64,000 bases of DNA from Deinococcus hopiensis KR-140 (lineage in GTDB: Bacteria; Deinococcota; Deinococci; Deinococcales; Deinococcaceae), in NCBI RefSeq assembly GCF_900176165.1, contig NZ_FWWU01000007.1, positions 310,001-374,000 on the forward strand, given 5' to 3'. Below are positions 18,675 to 28,473 of the stretch, piece after piece. The first letter of the stretch is position 1; each line of letters starts with the position of its first letter. The position numbers and the translations under genes are program-made. Under the pieces are notes generated by a model. The model had not been told where the DNA came from. It saw only the letters and a list, made by a program, of their open reading frames with translations, and made no database searches.

Positions 18675-19007
18675 ATGTTGATCGGGTACGTCCGTTCGGC
18701 GGAACTGCTGGAGCTGCCCTTCACGCAGGCCACACGGCTTATGACTGCTGGTTGTCAGGTCATCTACATTGAGATGAGCAGCGGAGATCATCTTCAGCGT
18801 CCAGTGCTGCACCGGGCGGTAGAGAGTTTGCGTCCCAGCGACGTTTTGCTGGTCAGTGACAGTGACCGACTGAGCCGCAATGATTTGCAAATGGAGATCT
18901 TGTTGCGTCGCATTCGTGTGCAACAAGCCTCACTGCATCTTCTGGGCCCTGAAGGTGAGGTGCTCGGGGCGTTGAGCTCGTCCGTCCTCGGGAGACCTCA
19001 CGCCTGA
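18675..19007 (+). CDS. Stand-alone serine-recombinase (resolvase) N-terminal domain
   Basis: A 110-residue protein resembling the catalytic domain of resolvase/invertase proteins: MLIGYVRSAELLELPFTQAT at the start, TAGCQVIYIEMSSGDHLQRP, then LRPSDVLLVSDSDRLSRN, where family members have DxLxVxxLDRLxRS. The normal YARVST nucleophile motif is replaced by YVRSAE, and there is no C-terminal DNA-binding domain. It is probably inactive as a recombinase, truncated or repurposed. The start has CAGGAGACCTC upstream. Confidence 0.65.
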   Translation: MLIGYVRSAELLELPFTQATRLMTAGCQVIYIEMSSGDHLQRPVLHRAVESLRPSDVLLVSDSDRLSRNDLQMEILLRRIRVQQASLHLLGPEGEVLGALSSSVLGRPHA

Positions 19008-19266
19008 CTGGAGCTGTCGTCAGCCTCGTCTCTGACGGCTCTGGGTGTGGAAGCGGTCCATGAGAAGCCTTGCTTTGCCCTGTCTGACCAAATAGCACCT
19101 TGGCCCAGGACATGTGGCGGTGGGGCGTCCAACAAACGCACCATGCCGTTGAGGGCATTTGTCCAAGCATATCCGCAGCCGTCCCTTCTGATCACGCTCC
19201 AAATTGACTGGACACTTGTTTTCCTCTTACCTGCATAGAATTTGTCAGGACATCAGGACTCGCGCC

Positions 19267-19503
19267 TCACTTGGATTGGTAGTACTTGTGTATGTATTGA
19301 ATCAGCTCCCACGACTCTTCCAGTGACGTATTTCTATTTCCCCAGGAGAATGTGATCGAGTACTCAGCATCCCCATCTGAGTGATACCCCGCCCGCTGCT
19401 GAAATTCGGGAAGTGAGAGTCCCCAGGCATCGTATTGCTCAATCAATGCCCGGAGCTCTTCAAGATTGGAGATGGAGTGTCCGCCAGAATACGTCCATTG
19501 CAT
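19267..19503 (-). CDS. Small hypothetical protein
   Basis: A 78-residue protein (MQWTYSGGHSISNLEELRAL, ending LIQYIHKYYQSK), soluble, Tyr/Trp-rich and lower in GC than its neighbours, which suggests recent acquisition. The size and composition are reminiscent of small immunity proteins, but no family is recognised and no toxin gene is adjacent. Confidence 0.5.
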   Translation of the reverse strand: MQWTYSGGHSISNLEELRALIEQYDAWGLSLPEFQQRAGYHSDGDAEYSITFSWGNRNTSLEESWELIQYIHKYYQSK

Positions 19504-19592
19504 ACATCAGCTTAAGCGATTCGAAAAAATTTGCCTCTTCTCTTTAAGAAGCGCCAATGTGACCACTCACCGACACTCCAGGTCTCAGGACA

Positions 19593-21283
19593 TCAGCCGG
19601 TAATACTGGAGTTGCAAGGGTTTAGGCGCTTGTACGCTTTTGGTGCAGCCAGCTCCCCCGAGAGGACCCACAGCCGAAGGAGGTCAAACCCAGCGCGGCC
19701 ATACATCTGCCGCTTAATGGTCTTCAGCAGGTTGACTGCGCCTTCGGTTGGAACATTGCTATAGGGCACGGTGAGCGCTGCTTGTAGCGCTCACCCCTCT
19801 CGCTGGAGACCCTTGGCAAAGTTGATCAGATCCGTCATTCCACTCGCGATAACCTTTTCGGCCCAGGTGTGGAAGCTTCACCCTGACGGGTTCGCAGCAT
19901 GGTGCGGAACGTATGGACCAACTCCCCAGTCCGGCACAGGGGGCAGGCGTGGAGCCATTTGAGAAGTGCCTGCTGATCATTCTCCAGTTCGTCCGGGAAC
20001 GAGAACAGCAGTCAGGAGGCTGCTTTGACCGTCAGGGCTGGAGGACTGGCTCCAGCCTGAGGGTGCCCATTTCGTACAGCAGGGGTTCTGAACGGGCCCG
20101 GCGTCGTTGGTGCGGGGGCTTCACCCGTTCCTGCGCCCAGAGGCTGACCCGACGTTTTGGACCCGCATAGCCCGCCTGAACGAGGTCGCGGTAGAGCTGA
20201 CTGGCGTTGTGGCAGCCCCACGCCCAGCGCTCTGCCAGAGGGTCTTGAAATGGCATCAGGATGCTTGGGGGCCGGGCATGCCGTCTGCGACTCACCTGTC
20301 CCTGACTGCGAATGGCACGGTAAACCGTGGCCCGGTGGACGCCAGAGGTGCGGACAATCTCGGCGATGCTGTGGCCCTGTTGGGATTGCGCATAGAATTC
20401 GGCATATTGTGCTTGTTTGCGCTCCGTCGCCTCCTGGCTCGACCGTTCTGCTGAAGCAGGATGGAGGGGAAGCACCGTGTGCTTCCCCTCCGACCCGAGC
20501 ACTCGCTGTAGACTCTCCCGGGGTCTTTGAACCTGACGTTCCAGCGCCTCGCGCAGGTTTTTCACCAGGTGCCACCGGTCCAGGACGTGTTGGGCTTGAG
20601 GGGCCCCTTTGGTAACGCCTCGTGCATATTCTGTGGACCGATTTCGAGTCACCACTTCGAATTCAGAATGACCTCGGAGCCAGTGGGCAGGGTCGTCGCT
20701 GTACGGTCAAGCAGCATCTCAACAGGTTTGCCCGTGTCCAGGTCAATGACAGGGATGCCGTAACGTGTTCCCCACTTGAAGTGAAATCGTCGACTCCAAC
20801 ATGCTTGAGGGATGATGGGGGAGGGACAGGGGTCATGCGCCGCATGACCCTGGAGATAAGTGGTGCGGGAACGCTGTACGCCCCAAATCCGACCAATGCG
20901 CCGACTGACGCTCGCCCCACCTTGAAGAGCTGACTCCTGAAGAGTTGCAGCGAGGCGGTGGGTCATACGGGCAGACCGCTTGGCGATGTCGGGGAGCCTT
21001 TCACAGAACACCTGTCCAAGACAGGTGTTCTCCCGACAGCGGAACCTTCGGACACGGAGTTGAGGGTGGACAGTACGCCCGAGTCAGGGTAAATCGGCCA
21101 ACGTGCGCGGGTAACGGCTGTGGGGAGACTGCTGGAAACGGTCTGACAGGACGGACAGGTTGCTGAACGGCTGGAGACCCGAGCGGTCATCAGAGGCTGC
21201 TCAGCACTGCACGTGACAGAGGTGATCTCCAGAGGACTTTCTGGAAACATCAAAGGGGACCACCAGTCGGGAATGGTCATCAT
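19593..21283 (-). pseudogene. ISL3-family transposase pseudogene
   Basis: Minus-strand frames give an ISL3 (DDE) transposase in pieces: the N-terminal zinc-finger part SSRSATCPSCQTVSSSL (about 21180), the helix-turn-helix and catalytic region around 21000-20650, QHVLDRWHLVKNLREALERQ (20590-20530) and HSIAEIVRTSGVHRATVYRA, a LLKWLHACPLCRTGELVHTF region near 19940, and the C-terminus TIKRQMYGRAGFDLLRL near 19690. Several frameshifts separate the pieces. Clear homology along the full length makes the family call solid. Element ends were not located. Confidence 0.8.
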
Positions 21284-21439
21284 GCTTCGTGGCACCAGGG
21301 CCAGACGGGTTGCACCAAAAGCGTGCAAGAGCCGGTTTAGAGGAGGCGCAGTTCAGGATGGGTGGTTTGCTCCTCGAAGGCCACAGGGGAGCGGTGGCAG
21401 GGCGACGAGTGACGTCGTTGCTGGCTGTAAAACACCTGA

Positions 21440-21501
21440 GAGCATTTGTCAAAAAGAGGACTCATTTTTGATCGAGTAGAGCGAACTTGAAACAAATGCT
21501 C
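21440..21501. repeat. MITE copy 1 (short form)
   Basis: A 62-bp element with ends GAGCATTTGTC and (reverse complement) GAGCATTTGTT. It shares AAAAAGAGG and the GCGAACTTGAA core with the longer copies at 39937-40057 and 43612-43728. The right end abuts TA (21502-21503), the insertion dinucleotide of the IS630 element that follows. It appears to be a deleted version of the family. Confidence 0.6.
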
Positions 21502-21525
21502 TAGAGCATTTGACATCATAAGAGG

Positions 21526-21981
21526 GTGAAGAAGCGGGTCGGGGCACGCAGATACAGCGTTGATCTTCGAGAACGGATTGTCGCAGCGGCGCTGAAGGAG
21601 AAGAACCATCAGCGGGTGGCTGAAACGTTCGACGTCGATGTGCGAACGATCGCGTTGTATCTGAAGAAACACGAGGTAGGCACCTTGACGCACGTGAAGC
21701 GCCCGACTGGGCGTCGCCCACGGGTGCACAGCGAGCATGAGCAAGTCCTCCAGCAACTGGAGGAGGACTTGGACGCCACCCTCGAAGAACATGCCCGCAA
21801 GTTGGAAGCTGTGACAGGACTGAAGATCAGTTATCGAACGGTGGACCGAGTCTTCCGTCGGCATGGCGTCACCTACAAAAAAAACGCGGGTCGCGTGCGC
21901 ACAGAAGGAGGAACTGCGTCAGCAGTTCCTGAACGACCTGAAGCCGTACCTGCAGACCCCTGCCCGTCTGGTCTTTCTTGA
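21526..21981 (+). CDS. IS630 transposase, N-terminal frame (orfA)
   Basis: A 151-residue frame; about the first 115 residues are the helix-turn-helix region of the transposase (RYSVDLRERIVAAALKEKNH, VAETFDVDVRTIALYLKKHE, LKISYRTVDRVFRRHGVTYK). Sense is lost after a run of eight A at about 21878-21885. Reading one A fewer would carry translation into the next frame (TKKTRVACAQKEELRQQFLN). It therefore encodes only the DNA-binding half unless slippage at the A-run joins it to the catalytic part. Confidence 0.75.
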   Translation: MKKRVGARRYSVDLRERIVAAALKEKNHQRVAETFDVDVRTIALYLKKHEVGTLTHVKRPTGRRPRVHSEHEQVLQQLEEDLDATLEEHARKLEAVTGLKISYRTVDRVFRRHGVTYKKNAGRVRTEGGTASAVPERPEAVPADPCPSGLS

Positions 21982-22476
21982 CGAGAGCGGCTTCCACACG
22001 GCCATGACCCGAGGCTATGGTCGCGCGCACCACACACAGCGTGCGGTCGCTTCCGTCCCCCGCAACTGGGGACGGAACCAAACTTCGTATGCGCGCTGCA
22101 GGCGAGTGGTCCCTTTGCGCCCCTGATCCTGGACGGTGCTGTCAACGGCGTGAGTTTCGAGTGGTACGTCCGAGAAATCCTGTGCCCAGCTTTGACCCCA
22201 GGACAGGTCGTGGTGCAGGGCAATCTCTCGGCACATCACCGTGCACCCATTCGGACGCACATCGAAGCCCGGAATTGTATGGTCCTGTTTCTGCCTCCCT
22301 ACAGCCCTGACTTCAACCCGACCCAGGGCATGTTCTCTAAAGTCAAAGCCCTCGTCCGTGCCCGTGAGTGGCGAGACCGGACTGCTCTGCTTCAGGGCAT
22401 TTGGGACGCTTTGAACGCCGTTTCGCTACGAGACGTTTTTGGCTGGTTCACGCACGCCTTCCCCGACATCTTCTGA
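21863..22476 (+). pseudogene. IS630 transposase, catalytic part (two frames, catalytic residues changed)
   Basis: The first part (21863 to about 22085) reads ARLVFLDESGFHTAMTRGYG with the first catalytic aspartate. A second frameshift near 22085 moves the sense to the 22150-22476 frame: CALQASGPFAPLILDGAVNG, then VVVQGNLSAHHRAPIRTHIE and PYSPDFNPTQGMFSKVKALV. Family members have a DN pair before LSAH and NPIE before the last motif. Here D is replaced by G and E by Q, so two of the three catalytic acids are missing. The same changes are in the second copy. Confidence 0.75.
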
Positions 22477-22494
22477 TGTCAAATGCTCTAATCC

Positions 22495-22990
22495 ACTCGA
22501 ACACGTCACTGCGGTGTGGGCACAGCCACCGCGGCGCTGACGCAGATCAAGTTCGACCTTCAAAGTTGAGAAGAAGCTTTCCTACACAGTGTTATCCTAC
22601 CACTGTCCTTTGGTGCTCATGCTCTGGACCGCCTCCAGGCGGTCCAAGGCTGGTCGGTAGACCCCACTGCTGTACGGGCGGCCCCGGTCGGAGTGGTGGA
22701 GCAGCCTGGCTTCAGGTTGCCCTCGCTGCCAGTGGGTCCCTTGCCACAGGTGAGCGGTTTCCCAGGCTCGAGGATGTCGAGGTGAACCTCGACCAGGGCA
22801 GGTTACTGTTCTCTCATCACCCAGGGGTCTGCAAGCCTACACCCGTGGCAAGTGACCCACCGGGCCATGTTCAGCGCCGCCGTGGCCAGTGGCGTGTGAA
22901 GACGTTCACTCATCGCCCAGCCCATGATTTTTCTGAAAAACAGGTCCACTGCCGTCGTCAGGCACAGGCTTTTCACCACTTGAGTCAGAA
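22495..22990 (-). pseudogene. IS3-family transposase (OrfB) fragment
   Basis: Minus frames read SLCLTTAVDLFFRKIMGWAM followed by SERLHTPLATAALNMA (integrase core), then, after frame changes, HHSDRGRPYSSGVYRPALDR and ESFFSTLKVELDLRQRR, the typical end of IS3 OrfB proteins. It is cut by the IS630 insertion at 22489. It is a different lineage from the IS3 copies at 26050 and 61541. Confidence 0.6.
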
Positions 22991-23091
22991 CTGCAAATCT
23001 CAGGTATTGAGTCGAAGGACGAAATAAAGCGGAAGCGCCCGCGCTCGGCGGGGGCTTTGCCGTTTGAGCGAAGGAGACGGTGTTGTGGAGA

Positions 23092-23298
23092 TTACCCTTC
23101 CAGAGCACTGATAATTTCCCTGGCCGCCTGGAGGGCATTCTTCTGGGCAGCCGTTTTGGCATGGGCCATTTCGTCCGACAGGTTGAAGTTGTGCTGGTCT
23201 CCATCGCGTTTCATACGGTCAAGTACCTGTAAGGCTTGAAAGCCCGGTGTAAGCGCTCTGGTCAGCGCCTCTTCCATTTTTTCTTGATGGATGTCCAT
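23092..23298 (-). CDS. Small hypothetical protein
   Basis: A 68-residue helical, Gln/Ala-rich protein (MDIHQEKMEEALTRALTPGF, ending ALQAAREIISALEG). No signal or membrane segment. No family recognised. It lies between IS debris and another small gene on the same strand. Confidence 0.5.
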   Translation of the reverse strand: MDIHQEKMEEALTRALTPGFQALQVLDRMKRDGDQHNFNLSDEMAHAKTAAQKNALQAAREIISALEG

Positions 23299-23377
23299 GC
23301 CTTCACCCTACACTTGAGCGTCGACACCTACTGTCACCAGCCAAGCACTAAGGTACGCCTGAGCGCGTGGGTTGCAG

Positions 23378-23641
23378 TCAACTGCGGGTATCGATGTGAC
23401 TGGCCCGGTTCAGTGGGTTGACGTTGTTCGGTTGCAGGCTTTGCAGGTCACGCCGAATCCAGTATCCCGCCTCTGTCCTTGAGTCGGTATCGCGAATCGT
23501 GTTGCTCAGTAGATCTACCGCCTGCATCATCGCAAAATCTTCGGCCTGAGCGCGCGACATGTCCCGGTCCAGGCAGAGGACAAACCAGAGGCGAGCGAAG
23601 TGCAGTGCGGTATGGGCTTGAGGCATTTCGAGATAGTGCAT
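23378..23641 (-). CDS. Small hypothetical protein
   Basis: An 87-residue protein from ATG 23641 (MHYLEMPQAHTALHFARLWF, then LCLDRDMSRAQAEDFAMMQA), helical and soluble; a TTG two codons upstream is also possible. It has the same orientation as the 68-residue gene at 23092, about 80 bases away, so a small operon is possible. Function unknown. Confidence 0.5.
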   Translation of the reverse strand: MHYLEMPQAHTALHFARLWFVLCLDRDMSRAQAEDFAMMQAVDLLSNTIRDTDSRTEAGYWIRRDLQSLQPNNVNPLNRASHIDTRS

Positions 23642-24199
23642 CCCCAATCATCCCACCGGACGCACTGTTGTGCTCAGGCATCTGCACATTCGTTGAGGCT
23701 GCAGTCTGGGGCCGGCCACCAGGCCGAAGCACAACGCTCCGCTTGCAACGCCTACCCGTGAAGCCGACAACAAATCCCGAGGAGGAGCAAGACGGTCCGC
23801 GAGACACGCAAGGCCGCCGGCACCCGGGGAAAGTCCCGCGCTCCTGAGAAGCGGGCCTACCGCCCCCGCGGGTCACCCCCCTCGGGCCGTGGAGCGCCGT
23901 GACCCTGCTCTACACCATGGCCATCGACCTCCCCGCCAGCCCGGCCTGCGGTTCTAACCCTCCCTGATTGGTACGCCTCCGGCTACGCCCGGGGCGCCGC
24001 TCTATTCCGGCTGACAGCCCCCATCTCCCCCTGGGCCTGGCCCCGCTCGGCCTCTGCCTGCCCGCCGCTGCTCACGCCCAGATGGATGAACGCCACATTA
24101 AGGGCACAGCATCGTTTGACTGGAAGTTTCGCGATCTCTAGATCTCTACATCCTGCGGAGCGTGAGCACCGTGCTCCCAGATGCCGAGTAGACGGGCCA

Positions 24200-24470
24200 G
24201 GCCTGCCTGATGTTCAAGTGCACGGGAAATAGGGACGTGCACTTCTACGTGACCATGCCGCAGCGGCGGAGTCCCGAGGGCAGCCCAATCAACCTGGGCA
24301 AACGGGTGGGCAACCTCTACCGCGTGACCGACCAGTTGGGATGGGAAGCGCTCAGCCCCAAGCTCAGCGTGGAGGGCTACCTTCCAGTGCAAAACAAGAC
24401 GCTCGCCTCTGACGAGACGTCCTCCATCCGCATCTGCAACGCCTTGCTTGACGCCAAGGTCGTCAAGGTT
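24200..24470 (+). pseudogene. Fragment of an unknown protein
   Basis: The plus frame reads LMFKCTGNRDVHFYVTMPQR, GKRVGNLYRVTDQLGWEALS and PKLSVEGYLPVQNKTLASDE, a natural-looking beta-rich sequence. It is closed upstream by a stop and loses sense after about 24465. It may be part of a secreted or surface protein. No family recognised. Confidence 0.3.
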
Positions 24471-24539
24471 ATGCACCGAGGGCCGTCCTGGTGCCGCCCA
24501 GCCCCGTCTCAACGTCACCAGCTCCGGGCTGCAACCCTG

Positions 24540-25020
24540 GGGAAGTTCTGCCCAGGGTTGCCTGTCTCAGCGTCACTTATTCCGCGCGCAACACGTACTG
24601 GCAGTCGCCCACACAGTCCGAGGGGCGCGCGCGCGCCCCTCGGACTGTTGCTGTCGGCCCGGAGTGTCCCGTCGCTGGTCCGCACCACCGTGAACTGTAG
24701 GCTGGGGGTACGGACCTCGTTGCGCATATGGGCACCCTTCTGGTCCTTACCCCTACCCGCCAGTGCACCTCACAGCCCGCGGGGGCAAAGGCCGCCGTGT
24801 TGTAGATACCTAGGGCAGCGCTGCGCTGCGCCCTCCCCACGGGTCCACTTCGCGTGCGTTCCAGCGCAGCGCTCAGTTCGTCTTCCACAGTCTCAGTGGC
24901 CGTCTGGTTGTCTTCCCAGCGTGAAAACGCTGCCTCCAGAGGACGCCCGAACGGTGTATTTCCGATCGCTCCGGATCTGGACCGTCCATACGTCGCTCCG
25001 TCGCTGTGGACGTGCACCGT
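24540..25020 (-). pseudogene. Fragment of an unknown protein
   Basis: The minus strand reads AAFSRWEDNQTATETVEDEL, SAALERTRSGPVGRAQRSAA and YNTAAFAPAGCEVHWRVGVR, then changes frame to EVRTPSLQFTVVRTSDGTLR. At least one frameshift and no clear start. Function unknown. Confidence 0.3.
24613..24648. repeat. Perfect 36-bp palindrome
   Basis: The left arm ACAGTCCGAGGGGCGCGC is followed directly by its exact reverse complement, with no loop. No T-run follows on either strand, so it is not a classical terminator. It lies inside degenerate DNA. Confidence 0.7.
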
Positions 25021-26049
25021 TCGCCCACGCCAGCAGCCGTGCCAGCTGGTCCGGTTCCAGCCCTACCTAGCCCTCGCAAGTCCGCTGCACGCCTGCCCAG
25101 ACGAACACAGCACCGCGTGGGTCTGCCCCGCTGAGAGCGCTTGCCAAGCACCCTCAGCTCCAGGAAGGGGAAGGGGGGCAAACATGTCAACGCGGAACTC
25201 CAAAGCAGCCCTGCACTCGCCCATCATGCTCGACGCATCCTTGCCTCCTGAAGGGTGTGAAAAACTGCGTGCCAACGTACACAGCAGCTTGCCATTTTTT
25301 TCATTGCTCAAGCGCGCGACACCTTCGCAGGCTTTCCGGATCTCCAGGTCAACGCTGACAAAGTCTGTATAACGCGGGTGGAGGGCGTGTATCACGCGGT
25401 CGGGTGAGGTGCCGCTCCGACAAAGGCAGCCCGAGGTGACCAGAGCTGAATCTGCACCCCCACCCAACGGAGAGCCAGGCGCGGTGTCGCCGAATACAAG
25501 GGTGCCGAAAGGCCGGATCCAAACTCGCATACCAACGCTGCCTTGAACTCAACAGGCGCCATTCTCGGTTGCCTGACTGTCCTCAACACACGTGAAGGAC
25601 ACGCCCGGCGCTGCACGCTGCACAGACGTGTAGACGTTGGTGCCCTCCATGCCGTCGATTGCCACGGTGAACCTGACGAGACGGAGTTGAAGGTGGCAGC
25701 TACCAGGGTTTTTTGCCCCTCTGGATTGCCCATGAGGGTGCGGTCGCCTGCAGGGCAGCTTTCTACAGGCCGTAGTGTTTCAGCCCAAGAACGGGGTAAT
25801 CGGGAGGGAATCGGGTGTACCGGGTGGATTCCTGGTAACAACACTGGAAGCGTCAAAAGGTAATATATACAATCACGGAGCCATCAAGACGTCTCCGTCC
25901 GTATCCCTGACCCCCTGGCTCCCACTCCGGCCTCCTTATATCCTCGGCGGGCTCTTTTCGAACAACTGTATCCGGACCAGGAGGAGAGCGGGAGGCGCGA
26001 CTTCGCAGACCCCGCTTCCCCCAGGCGTTCCGTTCCTCCTTACTCCAGC

Positions 26050-27284
26050 TGGACTGACCCCTGAGGACTGGACCAAGAGGCCAAGCATTTCGTCCCCGTC
26101 AGCCCGTAGGCTGACGGCACCGAAGGAGCCCGTATGTCCGGACGCACCCACAACCGTGAGCTCAAGCTTGACATCGTGAATCAAATGAGCGGGGTCAAAA
26201 GACAACCGCCCAGCTCTGCCGCGAACACGCTCTCTAATCCACCGCTGGCAGAAGGAGGGCGGGTTGGGAGAGGCGGCCTTCACCGACCAAGCCAAGCCCG
26301 GTCAAGGGCTGGAACAACGGATCGCCGAATTGGAGCGGTTCTGTAGGCCGTCGTCCTTGGAAAACACAATCCTAAAAAGTCGTTGGCAACGTACCGTTCG
26401 GAAAAAGACATCAAATGATCGAGGATGCGTGAGTCGCGCATCTCCAGGAGTCGGTGCGTCGTCTGTGCGAGTTGAATGGGGTCAGTCGCTCGTGGTTCTA
26501 CGAACAACAGGGCCGGGAGGAAGTGGACGCCAATCAGGCATTGTCCCAGGACATTGAGGCCGTGATGGAGGAGTTCAACGGAAACAGATACCGGCGTATC
26601 ACCCGTGAGTTGGTAAGGCGAGGCCGTCCGGTCAATCACAAGCGTGGCATGCGGGAACGCCGGCTCTTGTGCCGCGCCAAGCGCTAAATGCAGGGCGACA
26701 ACGGATTCCAACCACAGCGAGAAACGCTTTCCCAAACTGCGGCGTGAAGTCGTTCCGGTACGGCCCAATCAGATCTGCCTGCCAGATCTGACCTACATAC
26801 GCGTTCAGCAAGGCTTTATCGACTTGGCCTGCATGTTGGACAGCTTTACCCGTGAGGTCGTGGGCTGGTCCATGCCAGCGTTTCTGGACGCGAAGTTGCC
26901 GTTGGTAGCGCAGGGCAACGCGCCGCAAGCGCGTTGCCCTGCGCCTGGTCTGCCGCACCACTGATGACCAGGGGGTGCGATATGCGGACCAAGCGTACGT
27001 GGACCGCTGGTGGTCCGCGAGGCATGTCCAGGACGGGCTACCCTTATGGCAACGCCAAAATGGAGAGTTTCTACAAGACGCTGAAGCGGGGGGAGGTCGA
27101 CCTGCAAGAGGTACGTCGATCTGGACGATGCCCGGCGACACATCAATTTCTTTATTGCGGACCTGTACAACCGCCGCCGACTGCATTCCAGCGTGAGCTA
27201 CGCTCCACCCGCTGGGTTTGCCGCCCACTCCACCACAACCCACATGTGACTTGCCCTGCGGTCCGCTCGATTGGGTTCACTTCA
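26050..27284 (+). mobile_element. Decayed IS3-family element (copy 2)
   Basis: The left end TGGACTGACCCC and right end GGGTTCACTTCA correspond to the ends of the intact element at 61541-62808. Inside are broken pieces of both transposase frames: SGRTHNRELKLDIVNQMSGV (about 26134), RRLCELNGVSRSWFYEQQGR (about 26454), LVRRGRPVNHKRG, GFIDLACMLDSFTREVVGWS and NAKMESFYKTLKRGEVDLQE. Numerous frameshifts make it inactive. No target-site duplication is visible. Confidence 0.8.
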
Positions 27285-28006
27285 TACACTTCTGGGTTCT
27301 TCCGCTGAACCCTCCAGATGAAAGCGCAGCTTTCCTGGAGGGTCCCCAGGTCATCCTCTTCGAAGGGCTGTCGCCAGCCAGGAGCCCCACCTTATGACTG
27401 CCCTGCCAGAGGTCAACTTTCCAATAGATACTCAGAATCGGCTGGCTCCGTTGAGCTTTGAGACGAACGTCCGCCACACCCTCAACCCTTCAGGGCATAC
27501 CGTTCGCGGTCAGGGTGCCCGTTAGGACGGTTGTCGGCGAGGTGTACACCGCAGCAGTACGGATTACCGTTCGCCCGGTAGCTCCTGCACGCGCCACGCC
27601 AGCCGCACTGAAGGATGCGTGAGTCGCCCGTTACAGGAATCATCCCCACCACTGGGTGTGCACAGGCTGCGGGCCCTGGCAGAAGCCCAGCAATCAAGGG
27701 AGTGCTGAAGACATACCGAGTGGCGGAGGGGTACGGTCCACAGGACGAGGGAAAGACAGGGGGCGAAAGCTTGGGGTCAAGCAGGGATGCAGAGCCAAAA
27801 TAAGGGCGCGAGGACGGCGAGGGGGAGGTGGGGAGCCGGGCGTCAGAGACTGAATTTATATATTCCAAAAGGAGGTAGAAGGCTCTCTGGACTGGCCCCG
27901 AAATGGGACTTGTCCTCTGCTTCGCAGCCAGGAAGAAAGGAGGTGAATGCAAAAAGGATTGGACGTCTGACGGGAACGTACCCTACGCTCAAGCGACTGT
28001 GGAGGC
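27285..28006. other. Gap without recognised gene
   Basis: About 720 bases between the decayed IS3 and the phage segment. A minus frame near 27490-27620 ends with a Cys-rich stretch (CGWRGACRSYRANGNPYCCG) that looks like a small zinc-ribbon tail but has no start. Otherwise nothing recognised. Confidence 0.3.
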
Positions 28007-28468
28007 ATGGGCGGCAGGCGGCAGGGTGGAGCAGTTCGGTGGCGTCCGTTTCTCCGCGCCAGGGCTTTTGCACCGACGTTAAAGTTGACGTCCGCCGACA
28101 GCCAGGGTGCGGTGCAGCACGAGGGCGTCGCCCTGGGCCCCTGGAAGCTCCTCACCCATTCGCTCTCCCTCGCTCGCCTCGTGCTGGGCCAGGCGGAGGA
28201 GCTCAAGCGGCTGCGGAAGCGGGTAGGGGCGGTGGAACAGGTGGCGATCAAGCTGCACTTTTACTCTCGCCGCTACTGCGACGGACGCAGCACCTACGCG
28301 CCCTCCGAGCACAACATGAACACGCACACCTTGCTGGCCCTGGGGACTGAACTGCACAGGGACCCGATCAGCAAGACGGGCCCGTTTGCCAATGACGGTA
28401 TGTACGGCCTGACGGACAGGGAGCGCGCCGTGCTCGCCCAAGCCGGGCAGGAAGGCGGTGCGCTGTAA
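28007..28468 (+). CDS. Phage-associated hypothetical protein (possibly 5'-decayed)
   Basis: Sense is good from about residue 45: GPWKLLTHSLSLARLVLGQA, EELKRLRKRVGAVEQVAIKL, then LTDRERAVLAQAGQEGGAL to the stop at 28468. The first 40 residues look random, so the true start may be lost or further in. Its last residues (LAQAGQEGGA) recur at the end of the broken gene finishing at 29202, showing that this gene end has been duplicated around a cargo gene. No family recognised. Confidence 0.4.
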   Translation: MGGRRQGGAVRWRPFLRARAFAPTLKLTSADSQGAVQHEGVALGPWKLLTHSLSLARLVLGQAEELKRLRKRVGAVEQVAIKLHFYSRRYCDGRSTYAPSEHNMNTHTLLALGTELHRDPISKTGPFANDGMYGLTDRERAVLAQAGQEGGAL

Positions 28469-28473
28469 GGTAC

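Larger units (their letters stand above)
21504..22488 (+). mobile_element. IS630-family insertion sequence, copy 1
   Basis: A 985-bp element with inverted ends GAGCATTTGACATCA (left) and the same sequence at the right end, flanked by TA on both sides (21502-21503, 22489-22490), the target preferred by IS630/mariner elements. The second copy at 43731-44715 has the same length and nearly identical sequence (one residue difference seen in the first frame, N versus D). The left flank is the end of a MITE. It interrupts an IS3-type transposase fragment on the right. Confidence 0.85.
23650..26049. other. Degenerate 2.4-kb region with broken coding fragments
   Basis: No intact gene is recognised. 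Two coding-like scraps are listed separately (24200-24470 plus, 24540-25020 minus). The frames at 25063-25530 and 25392-25856 on the minus strand are open but have no start signal or motif. The region ends at the left end of a decayed IS3 element. Confidence 0.4.

Noticed and set aside
25063..25856. Two overlapping minus frames as a possible regulator gene
   Set aside because: Open but without start signal, motif or consistent composition; treated as degenerate DNA.
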